NCBI GenBank assembly: GCA_947243855.1
Contig: CAMXIK010000016.1
Coordinates: 1 to 64,000 of the forward strand
DNA length: 64,000 bases
Source: an uncultured Lachnospiraceae bacterium
GTDB lineage: Bacteria; Bacillota; Clostridia; Lachnospirales; Lachnospiraceae
Reading direction: 5' to 3'
Below, in pieces: positions 1 through 8,519 of the stretch. Under the pieces are notes generated by a model. The model saw only the letters and a list, made by a program, of their open reading frames with translations, did no database searches and was not told the origin of the DNA. How positions within the stretch are numbered: position 1 is the stretch's first letter; each line of letters starts with the position of its first letter. A program made the translations under genes and the position numbers.

Positions 1-450
1 GAAAGTACATTTGAACAGCCGTTGAATATACGCACTCATGCGAATTATGCTTGTGGCTATGATGTTTATGACAGGAAGATTGCAGGCGGATTTAGCATCA
101 TGCCGGAATTGGCGGCTGCCGGATTATGGACAACGCCCAAAGAGTTGGCGCGCTTAGAAGTAGAACTTATGAGAGCGATGAATGGTCAGAGTGCCTTTTT
201 GTCAAAAGAAAGCATGACTGAAATGACGAACAAAACATTGCATGGCGCTTCTACTGGTTTGGCTCTCTTTTTTCCTGATGATAATTTGGAGGGCTATTAT
301 GAGCATTCTGGCAGTAATTTTGGTTATACCTCTGAAATGTGTTTTCAATTAAAAGCCCAAAAAGGATTTGTAGCAATGTTAAATTCAAGTGTCAGCAGTA
401 ACTTCCTGAAAGAAATAGAAGACATGGTAAGTAAGGCAATTCCTTTATAG
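1..450 (+). CDS. Serine hydrolase, beta-lactamase/PBP4* class, C-terminal part (5' truncated by window)
   Basis: The frame is open from base 1, so the gene starts upstream and only about 149 C-terminal residues are seen. The text resembles the end of the class C beta-lactamase-like family: a 'GGFSIMPELAAAGLWTTPKEL' type segment (shortened here), the stretch 'STGLALFF', and 'HSGSNFGYTSEM', which fits the family's third active-site motif, commonly H-x-G. The family covers D-Ala-D-Ala hydrolases and esterases. The catalytic SxxK lies outside the window, so activity cannot be judged. It ends at a TAG stop and is followed by about 280 bases with no convincing gene. Confidence 0.7.
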   Translation, partial: ESTFEQPLNIRTHANYACGYDVYDRKIAGGFSIMPELAAAGLWTTPKELARLEVELMRAMNGQSAFLSKESMTEMTNKTLHGASTGLALFFPDDNLEGYYEHSGSNFGYTSEMCFQLKAQKGFVAMLNSSVSSNFLKEIEDMVSKAIPL

Positions 451-666
451 TTATTACAAAAAAATCCTGTGGGACGCCCATGATTAAACAGCTTCCATTC
501 TTCCTGATATGAAATGTCTTGATAGGAAGAATCTTTTAAAAGCGTCTCATAGAAGGATAATTTTTTGAATGTCAAGTCGATACAAAATTATAGCATGAGG
601 GGCAAAAAAATAAGGAAGCGACAGAGGTCGCGTTCCATGTTTATAATGGGAAATGGAGAATGGAAG

Positions 667-675
667 TGGTATAAT
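667..675 (+). promoter_or_regulatory. Extended -10 promoter ahead of the three-gene cassette
   Basis: TGGTATAAT at 667-675 is an extended -10 element with a perfect TATAAT. It lies about 54 bases before the start at 729. No good -35 hexamer is seen 17 bases upstream, which extended -10 promoters tolerate. A nearly identical context (TGGTATAATCAA) occurs at 6975 before the TfoX_C gene. Confidence 0.5.
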
Positions 676-728
676 CAAGTTATCCGCTTGCATGAAATAC
701 GGATGGATAAATTCATATGGAGGCACTT

Positions 729-1355
729 ATGTTAGAGAATAGGAATGATTTACTAGAAATTAAAAAAGACGAGATTACTTCGATGATTGAGAAAACAGGC
801 ATTTCATTGGGAGAAAAAGATATTCCATCAAAGGATATCATGCAAAGTTTGTTGGAGAGCGGCGGACTTTTGATGACGCCTCCTCAGCAAGAGCCGCCCA
901 TGATGTACGAGATGACGATAGACTCTTTAAGTCATTTTCAAAGGGGAGAATCCATAAAGCCAGGAAATATTAAATTAAATATTCGGAACCTGATAAGATC
1001 ACTACCTGACTTAACAGCAGCCGTGGTGGAAATTGCAGTGGACATTCCGATTTTGAAGGTATGTGCGGCATTAAATATCTGGAAAATGATTAGAGATATT
1101 ACAACTGTTGAGATAACAAAAGAACAAGCGATAACTGTTATGGCTTTGTGGGAAAACTGCAATCGGCAGCAGCGAATTACATTAGAAAAAGGTTTTGAAT
1201 GTGTGAAAGCTCTCTATAAAAATATAGAAACATCTGAGTGCACATGGGAACAATACATCAAGATAATTGATGATTTGGAGAAAATGGAAAGTCTTAGGCT
1301 GGATAGTGACGGAATATGGTTACGTGAGTGGGTAAGCGCGCGATATACAAGATAA
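729..1355 (+). CDS. Unknown protein with hydrophobic mid-segment and winged-helix-like C-terminus
   Basis: Not recognised as a named family. The start at 729 is preferred over the ATG at 717 because GGAGG (719-723) sits five bases before it. The 208-residue product is mostly helical. A hydrophobic stretch around residues 88-115 (PDLTAAVVEIAVDIPILKVC) could be a buried helix pair or membrane-associated. The C-terminal 80 residues, ending 'LRLDSDGIWLREWV', have the length and pattern of a winged helix, which is inference. It is AT-rich and is followed after 57 bases by a metallopeptidase-like gene and then a nuclease gene on the same strand, so the three probably form one transcript. It could be the regulator, sensor or adaptor of that cassette. 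Confidence 0.55.
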   Translation: MLENRNDLLEIKKDEITSMIEKTGISLGEKDIPSKDIMQSLLESGGLLMTPPQQEPPMMYEMTIDSLSHFQRGESIKPGNIKLNIRNLIRSLPDLTAAVVEIAVDIPILKVCAALNIWKMIRDITTVEITKEQAITVMALWENCNRQQRITLEKGFECVKALYKNIETSECTWEQYIKIIDDLEKMESLRLDSDGIWLREWVSARYTR

Positions 1356-1412
1356 AAAGGGCGAGCGTCATTTTTTGAACATTGGCTTATATTGAGGTGA
1401 GAAATAACTATT

Positions 1413-2684
1413 ATGAAGCTGGATGCTACAGCGGGGTTTTACAGTATCTCTTTTTTTAATATAAATATTGAAACGGAAGAAGAATTGGCACAAGATATGT
1501 TCTGCCAAAACGAAGCAACCTTTGTCCACGAATTTATACATTATCTTCAAGATTTAGTGTTGCCATATAATATTAGATATAACTTAAGTAATGTGCGCTG
1601 GTTTTTTAATATTTTAGAATCTGCACATAGTATTGGAAGTATTAACCGGCCGTTTCGTGAGTGGAATCATGAATCCGATATATTAAGGACACAATTTTTC
1701 AGAGGTTTTGGCGAGAGCGGAAGTATTGCTTCTGTATCCAAAATTGGAGACGTATCCGCAGAATATGTGATGACATCTGGATATGACAATCATTTGCAGA
1801 TGTACCGAAGCCATCGTGTATATGAGTATTTGTTGCCGGTATGGGAAGTTGGGAAATCAACTCCGATATCCTATCATTTAGGGGCAAGGGATATATTGGA
1901 GTACATTGCTTATAAAATCGAACGTAAAAATTTTCCAGACAGACCACCAGCGCCGCAGCTGCCGTATGAATCAATCGACTTAATCTTTGATAAGTTTGGT
2001 CTATCACATATAACCGATGATATCAGGCTGTGTATTGCAGAATATTGTTTATACAATGATGCGCCGATTCATAGGTTATGGACATTATTGGATAATGCTG
2101 AGTCTAAACAGTGTATTATGAATTCAAGTTATAAAAAAATTTATAAGCATTTGCTGTCTTCGTCTACTGTTACCAGAGACAGACAAAGTGAAGCTTTAAT
2201 TGCGAAAACGCAAAGACGATTACGACAATTTGCTTCTGAACTGCAAATGCAATATGGCGGCTTTGATGAAATTACAAAATGGATTTTAAAGGTAAATGAT
2301 TTTGTGGGACATCATTTGTCTGGGCGATTTATATTTTCAGATCTTTATCAAATGAATGGCGACGAAATGTTTAAATTTATTCATGATGTAATTCGTTGCA
2401 TTGGTGTGCCTTTGGTAATGAATGCAAGAAAAAAGTATATTTCGCTGCGGTTTACTGATATTGAGGCGTCACAATTTATTCAATTTTATATTTTACAAAA
2501 TTTTATCTATTTTGTTCAGACCGAAGAAACCAGATGTCCTATATATGATTTTTGTGAAGCAAACGGTGGAGCATGTGATGAAAATTGTATTGTAAATAAG
2601 CAAAGGATCATTAAAGGAAATGAAAATTGTTATTATAGGAGATTTTTGGAAAACTATGGATTGCTCGATATTAAGATTGTTTAA
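1413..2684 (+). CDS. Putative zinc metallopeptidase (HExxH) with Cys-rich tail
   Basis: A 423-residue protein of unrecognised family. It has an HExxH zinc-binding motif at residues 39-43 (HEFIH, followed by YLQD) and a later 'GARDILEYIAYKIE' (157-170) whose Glu163 fits the third ligand of gluzincin-type metallopeptidases. A C-terminal cluster of cysteines (CPIYDFC...ACDENC...ENC, about residues 373-407) may bind metal. No signal peptide or membrane segment is evident, so it is probably cytoplasmic. Codon use is strongly AT-rich, unlike the housekeeping genes further on, which suggests transfer. It lies between a small helical protein and an Mrr-type nuclease, all co-directional. A peptidase next to a nuclease recalls conflict systems, but this is inference from context and motifs only. 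Confidence 0.6.
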   Translation: MKLDATAGFYSISFFNINIETEEELAQDMFCQNEATFVHEFIHYLQDLVLPYNIRYNLSNVRWFFNILESAHSIGSINRPFREWNHESDILRTQFFRGFGESGSIASVSKIGDVSAEYVMTSGYDNHLQMYRSHRVYEYLLPVWEVGKSTPISYHLGARDILEYIAYKIERKNFPDRPPAPQLPYESIDLIFDKFGLSHITDDIRLCIAEYCLYNDAPIHRLWTLLDNAESKQCIMNSSYKKIYKHLLSSSTVTRDRQSEALIAKTQRRLRQFASELQMQYGGFDEITKWILKVNDFVGHHLSGRFIFSDLYQMNGDEMFKFIHDVIRCIGVPLVMNARKKYISLRFTDIEASQFIQFYILQNFIYFVQTEETRCPIYDFCEANGGACDENCIVNKQRIIKGNENCYYRRFLENYGLLDIKIV

Positions 2685-2727
2685 ATTTATGCGATAAAGT
2701 GTTTTATATAAGGATAGGAGACACGGC

Positions 2728-4323
2728 ATGAACAATACCATTTCATCTGCTGGACTTGTATATGTATATTTTAACGGATATGAAGAAAACGGTCTTCTGC
2801 ATATTGAGACAGTGGACAGCTATAGATATCTCGCGGACGCGTTTTATGAACAGGTAATGGAAAGGAGCGCGGCGACGGAAAGAGAGGTCAAGGCGGTACA
2901 TGTATTTGCGATGCTCGGGATAAAGGAAAGAGCGCAGGCGATTTATAATTTGGTGGAAGGGGAATTAAAAGAAAATTTTCAACGGATTTTGAATGGAACG
3001 GATATTGTGAAATTTTCAGATAAACTGGACGAGATAGGAAATGCGTTTTTTACATGCGTGCAGGAATTTTTTTGTGAGCAGCCGGGGCATTTCCCGAGAC
3101 CGAGTTTATGCGAGTCCGGGAACTGGATGTTAGCTGGCATATGCTGTAGCGGTATGCCGGATGAATCGCTTGATCTGCTTGCGGATGAAATTGTTTCGCT
3201 TTGGCTTGCGCGGGAGGAGCCATGTTTATGCGGAAAACAGATGATGATCCGCTCCTTTTCCCTGCGCGATATTGTGGGGCGGAAGGTCATTGCCTGTATT
3301 CCGCAAACGGAGACGGGAGAGTGGAGTTTTGTTTTCGAGGGCGGACACTGTCTTTCCATGGGAACGTCCTTTTCTTATACAAAGGAAACCATGCATCCGA
3401 ACGAGCTCGGAGGATTTTCTTCCTCAAATCTACAGACCATTCAAATGAATCCCGTCTATGCATACGGTTTATATTTCAGCCCGCTCAGTCTCTGCGAAGA
3501 ATGGCATAAAGTTTTTTTATATCTGTGCGCCGTTTCAGAGAGTGTGTGGGATGCGAAGAGTATTTCAGAGGCATATGAGAAGTTTCTGGAATTTTTACAG
3601 GAGTTTATCTGCGAGACGACGCGCGTTGAAATTATTCTGATGAAAGAGGTATATCATGCGGCTTTATTGCGCACCATTCAGGGATATCGTGATTTTTTAG
3701 AAGGGGAGGACGAGCCTGTCATCTCCAAAGACCTGCATCAGACAATGAACAGTCGGTATGTGTATCTGCCGTATTTATGGTCATTGGTTCCGCATGTGGA
3801 AACAGAATGCAGTTTTTCGGCAGATCTATTGCATAACATGATCAGAGAGGCGGTAGATACCGCAGACATATACAAAAAGGGTACGCGTTGGGAAGACACG
3901 GTGGCTTATGTGCTGGAAAGTGTGCAGGGATGGAAGATTACTGGTCGCCGCGTCCGGGCATGTTCTCAGGAAATAGATATCAGCGTGGTAAATGTTTCGT
4001 TGGACGATGCACTATGGAAACTGGGTGCCTATATTCTGGTAGAGTGCAAAAATTGGCGCGCACATGTGAATTTACAACAGGTCAGAAACATTGCGCATAT
4101 CTCGAATATGAAGGGAAATAAGACGGTGCTCTTCTTTTCGGCAGCAGGATTGACAAAAGACGCGGAGGAAGAAATAAACAGGCTATCGACGCAAGAGCTT
4201 TCTATCATCTGTATTACGGCGGATGACCTCATGCAGCTACAAAAGCCATCAGACTGCAAAGATCTGATTTTGAGAAAGTGGCGGACGCTGAGAGATACGG
4301 TGGACATTACGGCGATTATATAA
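2728..4323 (+). CDS. Mrr-type restriction endonuclease domain protein
   Basis: A 531-residue protein. The C-terminal third carries a PD-(D/E)xK nuclease core of the Mrr/HSDR class: Glu389 in 'TRWEDTVAYVL', Asp417 in 'EIDISV', then Glu439-Cys-Lys441 in 'ILVECKNW', followed by 'KTVLFFSAAGLTKDA' and 'LSIICITADDL', which fit the later strands of the fold. The N-terminal 370 residues are not recognised and have several cysteines (C166-x-C168). These may form a sensor or partner-binding region. All key nuclease residues are present, so the enzyme looks intact. It starts 43 bases after the HExxH gene, with GGATAGGAGACACGGC before the ATG. No methyltransferase gene is next to it, so a classical restriction-modification role is unlikely; a modification-dependent or abortive role is an inference. 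Confidence 0.75.
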   Translation: MNNTISSAGLVYVYFNGYEENGLLHIETVDSYRYLADAFYEQVMERSAATEREVKAVHVFAMLGIKERAQAIYNLVEGELKENFQRILNGTDIVKFSDKLDEIGNAFFTCVQEFFCEQPGHFPRPSLCESGNWMLAGICCSGMPDESLDLLADEIVSLWLAREEPCLCGKQMMIRSFSLRDIVGRKVIACIPQTETGEWSFVFEGGHCLSMGTSFSYTKETMHPNELGGFSSSNLQTIQMNPVYAYGLYFSPLSLCEEWHKVFLYLCAVSESVWDAKSISEAYEKFLEFLQEFICETTRVEIILMKEVYHAALLRTIQGYRDFLEGEDEPVISKDLHQTMNSRYVYLPYLWSLVPHVETECSFSADLLHNMIREAVDTADIYKKGTRWEDTVAYVLESVQGWKITGRRVRACSQEIDISVVNVSLDDALWKLGAYILVECKNWRAHVNLQQVRNIAHISNMKGNKTVLFFSAAGLTKDAEEEINRLSTQELSIICITADDLMQLQKPSDCKDLILRKWRTLRDTVDITAII

Positions 4324-4327
4324 TGTA

Positions 4328-4435
4328 TTGAGAGACGCCGGAATATGCGCTTTTAATTTTCTAATCTTCAGAAAGTGGAAGAGGGAAGGTTGGATTAATG
4401 CAGAGGATCTCGAAAAGGAATTGGGAGTATCATGA
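4328..4435 (+). pseudogene. Possible remnant of a winged-helix regulator
   Basis: A short open stretch ends in 'WINAEDLEKELGVS' followed by TGA at 4433-4435. The pattern resembles the first recognition helices of helix-turn-helix regulators (typically 'xAxxLAxxLGVS'). The upstream residues are not convincing and no ribosome site is visible. It may be a gene scar left by a recombination or deletion between the nuclease gene and the hydrolase. It could also be chance. Confidence 0.2.
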
Positions 4436-4459
4436 TAGGAAAATAGTGGGTGCAAAAAT

Positions 4460-5323
4460 TTGAGTATATATCAATCAAAAGCTGCAAAAGAAAAATCGCT
4501 TGCGTTATATGACAAACAACTCTTAAAGCTAAACATGCCGTTTTCGGACATATACATAAGGACGTCATTTGGTAGAACGCATTTAGTCGAAACTGGAAAT
4601 CAAACAGGAAAACCGTTATTGGTGTTTCACGGTGGAAATGCTACAACTGCCTATAATTTACTGATGTGTAATTTCCTTTTAAATGATTTTCATATCTATG
4701 CGGTTGATACGATCGGGCATCCCGGTAAAAGTGATGAAGTATGTTTATCACATAAAGGATATGATTACGGAAAATGGGCCAGTGAAGTAATCGACCAAAT
4801 TGGCTATGACAGCATTGCCTGTTTGGGAGGGTCGTATGGAGGCGGCATTCTGGCGAAACTGATGTGCGTTGCCCCGAAAAAGATTGAGAGAGCCGTTTTA
4901 ATCGTCCCGGCGGGAATCAGCAATGCCATTCCTTTTTCTGCTATGGCAATGTTAATCCCCTTGATACAATATAGAATGACGAAACAGGAAAAGTATTTAG
5001 TAAAAACCGCTTTATACATGGCATTGCGGGAAGAAGTTCTTGACGAAGATACGTTAGATATTTTGAAAGACAGCTTTGACAATGTGAAAATCAAAGCCGC
5101 TATGCCAACAAATATTGCGAAAAAAAGACTGAGCGGTTATTGTTCGCCAACCTTGATAATAGCCAGTGATAAGGACTGCCTTTTTCCCGCAAGAAAGGTT
5201 TTGCGCCGGGCAAGACGGATGATTGCAGATTGTCAGACAATTACATTAAAAGAAAGCGGACATATGCACATTTTACCACAGACGGAAAAAGAACGGATTG
5301 TTGCGTTTTTGGCAGAAGGTTGA
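4460..5323 (+). CDS. Alpha/beta hydrolase
   Basis: A 287-residue alpha/beta-hydrolase fold protein. The nucleophile elbow is 'GGSYGG' (Gly-x-Ser-x-Gly), the oxyanion-side motif is 'LVFHGGNATT', the acid is probably in 'IASDKDCLF', and the catalytic His is in 'ESGHMHIL' near the C-terminus. The triad therefore looks complete. The substrate cannot be told from sequence; lipid, ester or peptide substrates are all known in the family. The TTG at 4460 is the best available start, though its ribosome site is weak. A GNAT acetyltransferase starts 33 bases downstream and may be co-transcribed. Confidence 0.8.
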   Translation: MSIYQSKAAKEKSLALYDKQLLKLNMPFSDIYIRTSFGRTHLVETGNQTGKPLLVFHGGNATTAYNLLMCNFLLNDFHIYAVDTIGHPGKSDEVCLSHKGYDYGKWASEVIDQIGYDSIACLGGSYGGGILAKLMCVAPKKIERAVLIVPAGISNAIPFSAMAMLIPLIQYRMTKQEKYLVKTALYMALREEVLDEDTLDILKDSFDNVKIKAAMPTNIAKKRLSGYCSPTLIIASDKDCLFPARKVLRRARRMIADCQTITLKESGHMHILPQTEKERIVAFLAEG

Positions 5324-5356
5324 GAAAGCGGCAATGGAGTTGCGGAGGTATCTTTC

Positions 5357-5836
5357 ATGGATTTTATCAGAACAGACGGCAAAAATAAAGATTTTATCGA
5401 AAATTGCAGGCTTCTTGATCTTGACTTGGACAGACGTGTGGGAAAAAAGATCAAGCGAGATAAATATAAGCAATACAACCAACTGGATGAAATACAAGAA
5501 GCAATCGTTGTGTATGATAATCATCAGGCGGTTGGCGGCGGCGCGATCAGAAGATATGACGATGAAAATATAGAATTAAAGAGAGTGTTTGTACATCCTA
5601 AATATCAGGGAAAGGGGATTGGAAGCAAACTGGTTTCCTTGCTCATAGAATGGGCTGTGGAATTGGGATATCAAAAAATGATTCTGGAAACGGGAGAATT
5701 GTTGGCGGAATCCTGCGCCGTCTATAAAAAGCTGGGGTTTGAAGTCATTCCCAATTATGGGCCATATGTGAATATGCCGGAGTCATTGTGCATGGCAAAG
5801 GATTTGAGCGGAAAGGATGCAATTCCGGAAATTTAA
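5357..5836 (+). CDS. GNAT family N-acetyltransferase
   Basis: A 159-residue single-domain GNAT enzyme that transfers an acetyl group from acetyl-CoA to an unknown amine. The acetyl-CoA pyrophosphate loop is seen in '[17 protein letters not shown]' (Q-G-K-G-I-G), followed by '[13 protein letters not shown]', the usual C-terminal motif. GCGGAGG lies nine bases before the ATG. It is one of four GNAT genes between 5.3 and 10.2 kb. Its stop codon overlaps the stop of the convergent gene at 5833, where the two share a TTAA. Confidence 0.85.
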   Translation: MDFIRTDGKNKDFIENCRLLDLDLDRRVGKKIKRDKYKQYNQLDEIQEAIVVYDNHQAVGGGAIRRYDDENIELKRVFVHPKYQGKGIGSKLVSLLIEWAVELGYQKMILETGELLAESCAVYKKLGFEVIPNYGPYVNMPESLCMAKDLSGKDAIPEI

Positions 5837-6300
5837 TACAGCGGAATTTCGCCCTCATAATTTTCTGCTCTTTCCAGTAGCGGCCCCGTTGCGCCCATGG
5901 TAAAAGCAATGTCGCTGCTTCGGATTGATAACAGTTTCATTCCGATTTTCAAATTAAGAAAATCTAATATCTGTCGATTGAGCTGAATAACACCGTTTTC
6001 TGAAATATGGACCCAACAATAGGAGCGGCCTTTATATTTGATAAATTCGCCCTCAGCGGTTTGGAACTTCTGCAAAGCTGGATTGCCGCTAAGGATGTGC
6101 CCCAGTTTTGACGGTTCTAACAGTCCTTTTCTTGTCACACAAAAGCCGCCTGTGACTTTGCTTCCTGTAAAAAGATAAACTTTTCCCTCGACAGCAGCGT
6201 TATATTCTGCAAGCGCCTGTGGCGGGAGTTGGATAGTCAGGTCTTCCCGTATCAGCGATTTCCCGAAAATAAATTTACCGCCTTTGTTCATTTGTGGCAT
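5833..6300 (-). CDS. Conserved hypothetical protein, possibly AbrB-like fold
   Basis: A 155-residue protein rich in short beta strands: 'KFIFGKSLI', '[17 protein letters not shown]', '[35 protein letters not shown]'. The last stretch resembles a swapped-hairpin SpoVT/AbrB unit (start, hydrophobic, 'Lxxgdxlxxxxxxdxxxl'), so DNA binding is possible but not established. A strong AAGGAGG lies nine bases upstream of the ATG. No signal peptide or membrane segment is seen. It is convergent with the upstream GNAT gene. Confidence 0.55.
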   Translation of the reverse strand: MPQMNKGGKFIFGKSLIREDLTIQLPPQALAEYNAAVEGKVYLFTGSKVTGGFCVTRKGLLEPSKLGHILSGNPALQKFQTAEGEFIKYKGRSYCWVHISENGVIQLNRQILDFLNLKIGMKLLSIRSSDIAFTMGATGPLLERAENYEGEIPLY

Positions 6301-6403
6301 AGCGCATAACCTCCTTGTAATAAAAGTGGAAGTCCACTATACCATAAGAAAATAGAAATGTCACTAAGGCTCTCTAAAGTGCGGCAAAAATCAGTGCAGA
6401 AAA

Positions 6404-6901
6404 TTAGTTGGAAACGATCAGGTTGCATCTGCTCCATAACTCGTCTTGATAGGCAAATGCATTTTTCTCAACAGATCTCTCCGTAAACCCCGCTTTTTCG
6501 TAGCATTGTCTGGCGGCAGTATTCTCCAGAAAGACATTCAACTGAACCGCCTTTGTGCCGGTGATCTGAAAGGCGTATTGAAGCGCCAGCCGCAGCATTT
6601 CTGTTCCATATCCTTTTCCCCGTTTGGTGTTGTCCACAATGATAAATTTGAGGAATCCGGTATTGTCTTCCGTATTGATAGAATAACAAAAAAATCCTAC
6701 TGGCTGTCCGCTGTCTTCGGTTGCCACATAAGCGTTTTCTTTCCATTCGATTGCATTTTTCTCTAAAAAAACATGGAAAGATTTTTGCGTCATGGGATAC
6801 GGCAGACGGTTTGCGCACCAGAAGGCGTGCGTCCTCTCGTCAGCGATCCATTTTGATACATATTCGTAATCATTGCTTGGTATATACGGTCGGATTCTCA
6901 T
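6404..6901 (-). CDS. GNAT family N-acetyltransferase (RimJ/RimL-like)
   Basis: A 165-residue GNAT protein. 'KFIIVDNTKRGKGYGTEML' contains the acetyl-CoA loop (R-G-K-G-Y-G), and 'NTAARQCYEKAGF' is the conserved C-terminal motif. The start at 6901 is chosen because AAAGGAG (6911-6917 on this strand) lies nine bases upstream; the longer reading from 6928 would run through that ribosome site. It is divergent from the TfoX_C-like gene. The substrate is unknown, but small-molecule or ribosomal-protein acetylation is typical for the family. Confidence 0.82.
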   Translation of the reverse strand: MRIRPYIPSNDYEYVSKWIADERTHAFWCANRLPYPMTQKSFHVFLEKNAIEWKENAYVATEDSGQPVGFFCYSINTEDNTGFLKFIIVDNTKRGKGYGTEMLRLALQYAFQITGTKAVQLNVFLENTAARQCYEKAGFTERSVEKNAFAYQDELWSRCNLIVSN

Positions 6902-6974
6902 AAATGAAATCTCCTTTCTGGGATTCATAGATATTTTATCATCATATTTAATTGTGGTAAATGGGAAAGGGGGA

Positions 6975-6983
6975 TGGTATAAT
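6975..6983 (+). promoter_or_regulatory. Extended -10 promoter for the TfoX_C gene
   Basis: TGGTATAAT is an extended -10 element that places transcription start near 6990. It lies inside the longest possible reading frame of the next gene (from 6961), which supports the internal start at 7033. The flanks resemble the promoter at 667-675. Confidence 0.5.
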
Positions 6984-7032
6984 CAATCTACAAATACTAT
7001 CGGCAAGCAATGGAAATGAAAAAGGTGAAGAT

Positions 7033-7284
7033 ATGGCGGCGGTTACGACTTTAGGATTAGGCAAAACGATGGAGAAGAAGCTTCATGCAGTCGGGATTCA
7101 TTCGGCTGAGGAGCTAACGGAAATCGGCAGTAAACAGGCTGCTTTTCGGCTCAAAGAAAAATACCCCGGCACCTGCGTTGTCATTCTCTATCATTTGGAG
7201 GCTGCTATTCGTGGCATTGAAATAAAACAGCTTGATGAAGCAAGTCGGGCGGAGTTAAAGGCTTATTTTAAACAAATTGGATAA
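7033..7284 (+). CDS. TfoX C-terminal-domain protein
   Basis: An 83-residue protein that matches the TfoX C-terminal domain across its length: 'LGLGKTMEKKLHAVGIHSAEELTEIG', then 'CVVILYHLEAAIRGIEIKQLDEASRAEL'. The fold is helix-hairpin-helix-like and often occurs alone in Firmicutes. TfoX is a competence regulator in Haemophilus, but no such role is known for the standalone form. The start at 7033 follows AAAGGTGA and lies downstream of the mapped -10. Confidence in the family is high and in the function low. Confidence 0.8.
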   Translation: MAAVTTLGLGKTMEKKLHAVGIHSAEELTEIGSKQAAFRLKEKYPGTCVVILYHLEAAIRGIEIKQLDEASRAELKAYFKQIG

Positions 7285-7329
7285 AAGATACGCAGCAAAG
7301 TACATAGCTTTGCATGGAGGAAAAGAAAT

Positions 7330-8019
7330 TTGAACGAATCTCTAAAAGGTGTAAAAAAAGACATTGCAATTATAGTAGTTATCAGTTTTGTATCGGCGGC
7401 ATTGTACATTGCTTTAGGCGGAATGATTATGGATTATGGCCGTGACGTATCCCGGCCTTTATTATTCCGATTTTTGCCAGTTTTTTTGATACAGTTTGGA
7501 ATGTCCTGCTTGGGCGTTATGATTGTTTTATTGAGAAATAAGGAAAAATTGTCAGAACATGGTTTAGTCTGTAAGAACCTTTTTCAATCGCTGATTGGCT
7601 GTCTTGCAGTCTCAATTCCGACGGTGGCGTTTCTTTTTGCGACCAATGACATTCACGGTTTTCTGCCGTTTCAGGGCATGTTTTTGACAAAGGAAATCTT
7701 GCATGCTCCGATACCCTTTAACGTAATGGGTTACTTCCTGATCGCTTTGACGTGGGGCTTTGGAGAGGGTCTGTTTTATGTGGTTTTAGCGGATAAAATA
7801 AATATGATACACAAACCTAATAAATTCTGGAATGCCGGGGCTTTTATCTGTGCATTGATTTCCATTGCGATTCATGGGATGATTGGATTTGATATTCTGT
7901 CTTTATGTGAGGCTTTGGCGACATTGATATTAATGTATGGGTCTTTGGTCATTCGGCAGAGGACAGGGAACGCATGGGGAAATATTTTGATATTTTTTGT
8001 CGTTTGGAATGCGTTATAG
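7330..8019 (+). CDS. Multi-pass membrane protein, CPBP-like
   Basis: A 229-residue integral membrane protein with about seven hydrophobic segments. 'GFGEGLFYVVLADKI' followed by 'SIAIHGMIGF' loosely resembles the EExxxR and later His motifs of CPBP intramembrane proteases, but the paired glutamates and arginine are not intact, so protease activity is doubtful. It starts with TTG at 7330; GGAGG ends nine bases upstream. It is followed within 20 bases by another small membrane protein, so the two are likely co-transcribed. Confidence 0.5.
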   Translation: MNESLKGVKKDIAIIVVISFVSAALYIALGGMIMDYGRDVSRPLLFRFLPVFLIQFGMSCLGVMIVLLRNKEKLSEHGLVCKNLFQSLIGCLAVSIPTVAFLFATNDIHGFLPFQGMFLTKEILHAPIPFNVMGYFLIALTWGFGEGLFYVVLADKINMIHKPNKFWNAGAFICALISIAIHGMIGFDILSLCEALATLILMYGSLVIRQRTGNAWGNILIFFVVWNAL

Positions 8020-8035
8020 ATGAGGAAAGATGAGG

Positions 8036-8485
8036 ATGCTGAAAAAATACAGATTCGGTTTTGATATCTGGGCCTTACTGTTATTCATGGCTATTATGAT
8101 ACCTAATTTTATTTGGTTTGCAATTCCTGCGCCGAATGATATCTTAAGGGCGGATTCCATTACGGGAAGTATTGATGCGGTGGCTTCTATCTGTCAGGTA
8201 TTGATGATTGGCAGTCTTTGCGTTCTTGTCAATCAGGAGCGTAAAGGGATTGGCATTACGCCGTTATTTGCCGGTGTTTTTGTCTGCTGTATCTTATATT
8301 TTGCAAGCTGGGCAGTTTACTATCTTGGAATGACAAACGCAGTTGTCGTATTGGGATTGACGATTTCGCCGTGTCTGGCATTTTTGCTCTTCGCTATTGA
8401 TAGGAAAAACAGGATAGCAGTTGTGCCTGCCGTCATTTTTACAGTGTGTCATTTGGTTTACGGAGCAGTGAATTTTATTATTTGA
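8036..8485 (+). CDS. Small four-helix membrane protein
   Basis: About 149 residues with four clear transmembrane segments (for example 'FDIWALLLFMAIMIPNFIW' and 'VVVLGLTISPCLAFLLFAI') and short loops. No enzymatic motif is recognised. The ATG at 8036 fits the GAGGAAAG located eight bases upstream better than the ATG at 8030 does. It lies directly after the CPBP-like gene and before a GNAT gene on the same strand. Confidence 0.55.
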   Translation: MLKKYRFGFDIWALLLFMAIMIPNFIWFAIPAPNDILRADSITGSIDAVASICQVLMIGSLCVLVNQERKGIGITPLFAGVFVCCILYFASWAVYYLGMTNAVVVLGLTISPCLAFLLFAIDRKNRIAVVPAVIFTVCHLVYGAVNFII

Positions 8486-8519
8486 CAAACAGATTTATAT
8501 TAATTGAGGGAGAGAAAAA

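Noticed and set aside
345-575. A 76-codon minus-strand frame over the end of the serine hydrolase gene
   Set aside because: It overlaps a clearly coding strand, has no recognisable domain, and its text outside the overlap is not family-like; kept as a shadow.
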